Shown: piece after piece, positions 13,429 to 15,785 of the stretch
Numbering within the stretch: position 1 is the first letter of the stretch
Layout: the number at the start of each line of letters is the position of its first letter
The notes under the pieces: generated by a model
What the model was told of the DNA's origin: nothing
What the model saw: the letters and a program-made list of their open reading frames with translations, nothing else
The model's database searches: none
From: Bacteroidota bacterium
GTDB taxonomy: Bacteria > Bacteroidota > Bacteroidia > Bacteroidales > Prolixibacteraceae
Length of the DNA stretch: 15,785 bases
Assembly: GCA_030632865.1 (NCBI GenBank)
Contig: DAOVTY010000040.1
Span: forward strand, 1 to 15,785
Direction: 5' to 3'
Program-made: the position numbers and the translations under genes

Positions 13429-14079
13429 ATGAAAATAAGATTATTAATAGTTGATGATTACAATATTTTCAGAAGTGGGTTGAAACTTATTCTGGAAAAA
13501 CAGATAAACTTTGAAGTTGTTGGAGAAGCATTAAGCCCAAGCGAATTGTTTTTACTTCTTGAGAATATTAAACCAGACGTTATTGTCCTGAATTTAATGT
13601 TACCTCAAAAACATATTTTCTCCATAACCCAAAAGCTAAGTAATAAACATCCCAATATTCCTTTTGTATTATTATCTGGTGGTGGCGATGAATTTAGTAT
13701 TTTAGAATGTGTAATTAATGGTGCTCGTGGAATACTTTGGAAAGAAAGCACAACAGAACAGTTGGTTATTGCTATTAATACAGTTGCTTCAGGCGAAAAA
13801 TATCTATTTATTCCTGAATATAAATTGGTTAATAAAATAATTGAACATATAGACAATACCAGTTCTGATAAATATAGTTTTTCTGAAATAAGTGCACGAG
13901 AACAAGATGTAATAAAGTTATTTGCTAAAGGTTATTCATACAAACGAATTGGTAAAGAGCTGAATATTAGTCCTCGCACTGTAGAGTCGCACAAAAAAAA
14001 TATACTTTCTAAGTTAGACTTGAATTCGGTTACCGAGATGATAAAATATGCCATTAAGCATAATTTAGCTGAATTGTAA
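13429..14079 (+). CDS. NarL/LuxR-type response regulator lacking the phospho-acceptor Asp
   Basis: A 216-residue regulator with a receiver-like domain (about 1-120) and a LuxR-type HTH (about 150-212: ISAREQDVIKLFAKGYSYKRIGKELNISPRTVESHKKNILSKL). In the receiver the acidic pair D9-D10, S83 and K105 are present, but the strand that should end in the phospho-acceptor reads VIVLNLMLP, with N55 in place of Asp. It therefore probably is not activated by ordinary phosphorylation and may act as a pseudo-receiver through dimerisation or ligand. No sensor kinase is adjacent. A paralogous gene follows after 390 bp. The leader is unusually long. Confidence 0.92.
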   Translation: MKIRLLIVDDYNIFRSGLKLILEKQINFEVVGEALSPSELFLLLENIKPDVIVLNLMLPQKHIFSITQKLSNKHPNIPFVLLSGGGDEFSILECVINGARGILWKESTTEQLVIAINTVASGEKYLFIPEYKLVNKIIEHIDNTSSDKYSFSEISAREQDVIKLFAKGYSYKRIGKELNISPRTVESHKKNILSKLDLNSVTEMIKYAIKHNLAEL

Positions 14080-14469
14080 GTTATACTAAAGAGTTTTGTT
14101 TAAAGGTTTTCATATCAATTATTCGTACTTTATTAAGTACCCTACAAATTTTTATTTTGCGCAAAATTAAGAGTCTTAAAATTCACATAATGTAAAAAAT
14201 GCGTTTTCTATTTTTAATTGTCACTCTATAAATTGCTTTTTTTAGTCCGTAATTTTACGGATATAGATTAGGGGTTTTTACGGATTGACACTAATATCAT
14301 AATTGAACTATCTTGCATTACTGATTCTTACAAATCCCTTGAAAAAATCAGTTTTTACAGTTTGGATGTTTATTTTGGTTGATAGATTGTTTTAAACAAT
14401 CATTGCAGCGGTTTTGTTTCTAAATGAAACAGGATTGAAAAAAAATAAACGAGATCAAACATATTGATA
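14080..14469. other. 390-bp region between the two regulator genes, rich in inverted repeats
   Basis: No gene is visible. Perfect inverted repeats are GTACTT-N4-AAGTAC (14125-14140), ATTTTGCGCAAAAT (14154-14167), TCCGTAA-N2-TTACGGA (14246-14261), GATTGTT-N3-AACAATC (14385-14401) and TGTTTC-N5-GAAACA (14415-14431). The first may end the upstream transcript. The others are candidate binding sites for the downstream gene. No TAnnTTTG promoter with a well-placed -33 was found. Confidence 0.55.
14246..14285. promoter_or_regulatory. cluster of three TTACGGA motifs upstream of the second regulator
   Basis: TCCGTAA (14246-14252, inverted), TTACGGA (14255-14261) and TTACGGA (14278-14284) form a tight palindrome plus a third direct copy 23 bp on; the two direct copies share the longer TTACGGAT. 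Such GC-containing heptamers are unlikely to cluster by chance in this AT-rich spacer. TTACGG also occurs before the first regulator (13332-13337). It may be the site of one or both regulators; this is inferred from position. Confidence 0.4.
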
Positions 14470-15111
14470 ATGTGTAAAATAGCCCTTTTAGAGAACTACT
14501 CACTTTTTAGTTCAGGAATTAAACCAGTACTTGCCGAAATTAGTTATTTCGAGATAATAGAAGAAGCCAAAACAGTTGATAAGTTTCTTTTTCAATTAGA
14601 TAAAAACAGACCCGATATTATTGTTTTCGACATTATTCATTGTCCGGATGATGGCGTAAATGCACTAAAAAAAATAAAAAAAAGGTTATCTAAAATCCCA
14701 ATTCTGTTAATTGTTAGTAAAGATTATACTTATTGTTTCGAAGAGTATATAGAACAAGGAGTTAGAGGTTTTATTTTTCGAGATGCACGCCCGGCCGAAT
14801 TGGTAAAGGCAATAAATAAATTACAAAATGGCGAAGACTATTTCCGCAAAAATGTATGGCTGCTCTTAACAGATTTTATTAGATATCACAAAGCCGATAA
14901 ATCTGTAAAAAAGAATAAATCTATACTTACCAATCGCGAACTTTCAGTTGTGAAATTATTTTGTAAAGGCTTAACTTATAAAGAGATTGGGTCTGATTTG
15001 CATATAAGTCCGCGTACAGTAGAATCTCATAAAAAAAATATACAAACCAAGCTGAATGTAAAGTCCACTGCCGAAATGGTGAAATTTGCTTTTAACAACA
15101 ATATCATTTAA
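14470..15111 (+). CDS. NarL/LuxR-type response regulator with altered acidic pair and Lys
   Basis: A 213-residue paralogue of the preceding regulator. The LuxR HTH is intact (about 146-208, LTNRELSVVKLFCKGLTYKEIG...ISPRTVESHKKNI), with the recognition segment nearly identical to its neighbour's. In the receiver the phospho-acceptor is kept (D54 in IIVFDIIHCP), but the metal-binding Asp pair is E8-N9 (LLENYS) and the conserved Lys is R104 (GFIFRDA). Normal phosphorylation is thus doubtful. It has what the neighbour lacks and lacks what the neighbour has. I start it at the ATG at 14470; an in-frame TTG two codons upstream has no better support. It lies 446 bp before an exported-protein gene that it may control. 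Confidence 0.9.
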   Translation: MCKIALLENYSLFSSGIKPVLAEISYFEIIEEAKTVDKFLFQLDKNRPDIIVFDIIHCPDDGVNALKKIKKRLSKIPILLIVSKDYTYCFEEYIEQGVRGFIFRDARPAELVKAINKLQNGEDYFRKNVWLLLTDFIRYHKADKSVKKNKSILTNRELSVVKLFCKGLTYKEIGSDLHISPRTVESHKKNIQTKLNVKSTAEMVKFAFNNNII

Positions 15112-15557
15112 TAAAACTAAACGTTTGCTAGCTTCTCTAGATATTGGTTAAACTTGCTCTGCATCCGTTGTGGGAATATTTTGCAAATAATGTTAAACTT
15201 TCTATGTTCAATAGTCAATTTATATCTTTTCGTTTTATTCTTTTTTTAAACTAATTACTTACTACTTAATACCTCTTCTCTCAGTATAATAACGTATCCT
15301 GTTTTTACATTAAAATTTCGAATTTTTTTTACATCAATTCCGTATTAATCCCGATTGATTAATTCTGTTGGTTAACGTAATTTTAATTTCAGTTTTCAGA
15401 GCACATGCAAAATATGTCCCTGCAAACTGAGATGATTACAAACCCGTTGTAGATCAGAATCAGCATTAAATCAGTTACAGACAAGGTTTTTTTATAGAAA
15501 GAAACTATTGAAGGTGAATTTAGGATGTAGAAATTTTAATCTTAAAATAAAACAGTT
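15112..15557. other. 446-bp non-coding region before the exported-protein gene
   Basis: AT-rich with no credible gene or strong terminator. The clearest structure is ATTAATC-N6-GATTAAT (15344-15363), a perfect 7-bp inverted repeat about 195 bp before the next ATG. No TAnnTTTG promoter with proper spacing was found. CCGTA at 15340-15344 is a partial match to the TTACGG motif. Confidence 0.5.
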
Positions 15558-15785
15558 ATGAAAGAAAATTACATTGATTGTACACAGAGCATTAATTTGC
15601 GAGCTGGTGTAAACTCAAAGCTTGGTCTCTATTGTTGGAGTCGCTGGCTTTCTTTGCCACTATTTATTGTGGCATTTTTTACGATGACTTTTACGGCGTC
15701 TGCCCAATTGGTTTATCAGGGAGTTGTTCCTGTACAATCGCCCGCGGGGGGATTTGCAGTTGATGGAAATGCTTATGCCAACTAT
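15558..15785 (+). CDS. exported protein with extended N-region (partial, C-terminus beyond window)
   Basis: The first 76 residues of a protein that runs off the window. After a long hydrophilic lead of about 27 residues (MKENYIDCTQSINLRAGVNS...) comes a hydrophobic core, WLSLPLFIVAFFTMTFTASA, ending in ASA-Q, a good signal peptidase I site near residue 51. The mature part begins QLVYQGVVPVQSPAGGFAVD. A signal this long recalls the extended signal regions of very large surface proteins in Bacteroidota, but size and function cannot be judged from this fragment. No family is recognised with confidence. It starts at the first ATG of the frame after the spacer, without a clear ribosome-binding site. 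The two preceding regulators may control it. Confidence 0.75.
   Translation, partial: MKENYIDCTQSINLRAGVNSKLGLYCWSRWLSLPLFIVAFFTMTFTASAQLVYQGVVPVQSPAGGFAVDGNAYANY

Noticed and set aside
14464..14469. TTG start for the second response regulator
   Set aside because: It adds only two residues with no ribosome-binding support; the ATG at 14470 is simpler.

Overview
The window is low-GC DNA from a member of the Bacteroidota, most likely a marine or anaerobic Bacteroidales/Marinilabiliales-type organism. Three things support this. One secreted protein ends in a type IX secretion (T9SS) sorting domain with a KxYPNP motif. Several upstream regions carry the Bacteroidota TAnnTTTG -7 promoter element. 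Most genes lack a clear Shine-Dalgarno sequence. Genus-level placement is a guess.

Left part (1-2286, minus strand): a CPBP-family membrane protease cut by the window edge, a GtrA-family membrane protein, the ribosome-rescue hydrolase ArfB and a Crp/Fnr-type regulator. The regulator is divergent from the next block. The 214-bp region between them holds candidate promoters for both sides plus several TTACA/TGTAA half-sites and an FNR-like palindrome.

Central part (2501-8753, plus strand): a redox block. In order it has a stand-alone NifX/NifB-like iron-molybdenum-cofactor-domain protein, a thioredoxin-fold protein whose CGPC site has become MGPM followed by Cys, a hairpin terminator, a thioredoxin reductase with an intact CATC but an altered NADPH-phosphate motif, a SLAC1/TehA-family anion channel, a DUF302 protein, an OsmC-family protein and a membrane-anchored thioredoxin with canonical WCGPC. 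A long acyl-CoA dehydrogenase and a small DUF1289 cysteine-rich protein follow. I infer a Crp/Fnr-controlled thiol or reactive-sulfur redox system; its substrate cannot be read from sequence. This is the best candidate here for an undescribed system.

Right part: a strong two-way hairpin terminator separates the redox block from a convergent 1245-residue secreted papain-family peptidase with four PKD domains, two GEVED domains and a T9SS tail. Two of its PKD repeats are nearly identical in DNA. After an 809-bp non-coding stretch come two paralogous NarL/LuxR-type response regulators, each lacking different key receiver residues: one lost the phospho-acceptor Asp, the other the acidic pair and the conserved Lys. 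Both have long AT-rich leaders with inverted repeats and TTACGG motifs. The window ends in the first 76 codons of an exported protein with an unusually long N-terminal extension before its signal peptide; it could be a target of the regulator pair.
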